Source of the DNA: CADCTB01 sp964479465 | GTDB taxonomy: Bacteria; Actinomycetota; Acidimicrobiia; Acidimicrobiales; AC-14 | Length of the DNA: 64,000 nt | Direction of reading: 5' to 3' | Assembly: GCA_964479465.1 (NCBI GenBank) | Contig: CAYZMG010000012.1 | Span: 9,613-73,612, forward strand | Shown: one piece after another, positions 63,809 through 64,000 of the stretch | How the letters are laid out: every line of letters begins with the position of its first letter | Numbering within the stretch: position 1 is the first letter of the stretch | Position numbers and translations under genes: made by a program | Notes under the pieces: generated by a model | Told to the model about the DNA's origin: nothing | The model's input: the letters and a program-made list of their open reading frames with translations, nothing else | Database searches by the model: none

Positions 63809-63973
63809 TTATGGCCCGGTGGGGATGGCGGTCGTGGCCGTGTTCACTTTGGTGGTGATGATGGCGATGACGGCGATGGCCAGCACGGCCAGTCCGCCGA
63901 TCCACAACACCGTCTCCAGAGTGGCGACACCCCGTTCGTCGTCGCGGACCGACGAGAGGCGGCTTCGCATCAT
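63809..63973 (-). CDS. Flp-like prepilin peptide
   Basis: 54 aa from ATG 63973; the frame is open to the window edge, so the start may lie further. DDERGVATLETVLWIGGLAV, with Glu soon after the Gly, is a class III prepilin pattern, followed by a hydrophobic stretch and a short Thr-rich tail. Too short for TadE; it may be the pilin or a minor subunit. Confidence 0.6.
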   Translation of the reverse strand: MMRSRLSSVRDDERGVATLETVLWIGGLAVLAIAVIAIITTKVNTATTAIPTGP

Positions 63974-64000
63974 GAGGTAGGCGTAGTGGAGGGCGGTCAG

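Overview
The window is GC-rich, uses GTG and TTG starts freely, and has the gene style of an actinomycete: actinobacterial-type HemQ, a WhiB protein, an actinobacterial type IV secretion module of the SCO6880 type, PucR, and a solo groEL with a CIRCE operator. The gene mix suggests a member of the Actinomycetota, plausibly Acidimicrobiia or a relative; this is inference and no rRNA is present to confirm it. Ten Ns at 47367-47376 and several single-base frameshifts in otherwise good genes (near 47995 and 52365, possibly 52010) mark this as draft sequence.

Region 1 (1-13484) is ordinary chromosome. It holds a lipoprotein, the trehalose genes otsB and otsA (convergent and overlapping), a glycerate kinase, a SAM-I riboswitch in front of threonine synthase with a MoaD/ThiS-like sulfur carrier behind it, CIRCE-groEL, hemQ, a secreted phosphodiester glycosidase, a larE-like gene, an archaeal-type phosphoglycerate mutase and tRNA-Gly(CCC).

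Region 2 (13485 to about 44640, perhaps further) is an integrative and conjugative element sitting at the 3' end of tRNA-Gly. Next to the tRNA is a tyrosine integrase. Then come ssb, a ParA-like ATPase, an ArdC-like antirestriction protein, an XRE regulator, iterated palindromes with an oriT-like hairpin, a MobF relaxase-helicase, a VirD4 coupling protein, and on the opposite strand a VirB4-like ATPase, an SCO6880/PrgI-like protein, a TrbL/VirB6-like protein and three small membrane proteins; a zinc/HTH protein and a WhiB protein close it. Two nearly identical noncoding blocks of about 565 bp (17406-17970 and 22503-23070) bracket a lower-GC cargo: an unfamiliar 372-aa protein with a Gly-rich membrane tail, a damaged TIGR04255-like gene and a 354-aa Rossmann/TIR-like protein. 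Three stem-loops with compensatory base changes (16624, 25597, 43171) look like copies of one structured noncoding element.

Region 3 (44640-59100) is a mosaic of remnants and accessory operons: a transketolase scrap with an internal stop, an alternative-oxidase-like diiron protein whose start codon lies in a perfect palindrome, an AAA+ ATPase cut by the assembly gap, a type II NADH dehydrogenase, a minus-strand operon of small membrane proteins with a zinc ribbon and a baeRF3 protein, a PucR regulator, a bicarbonate transporter SbtA with its PII-like partner SbtB, purKE, and a decayed integrase next to short direct repeats.

Region 4 (59201-64000) is the start of a Tad/Flp pilus-type locus read on the minus strand: a prepilin-like peptide, three TadE/TadG-like pseudopilins, and a 1031-aa membrane protein joining LysM with a winged helix and BTAD domain.
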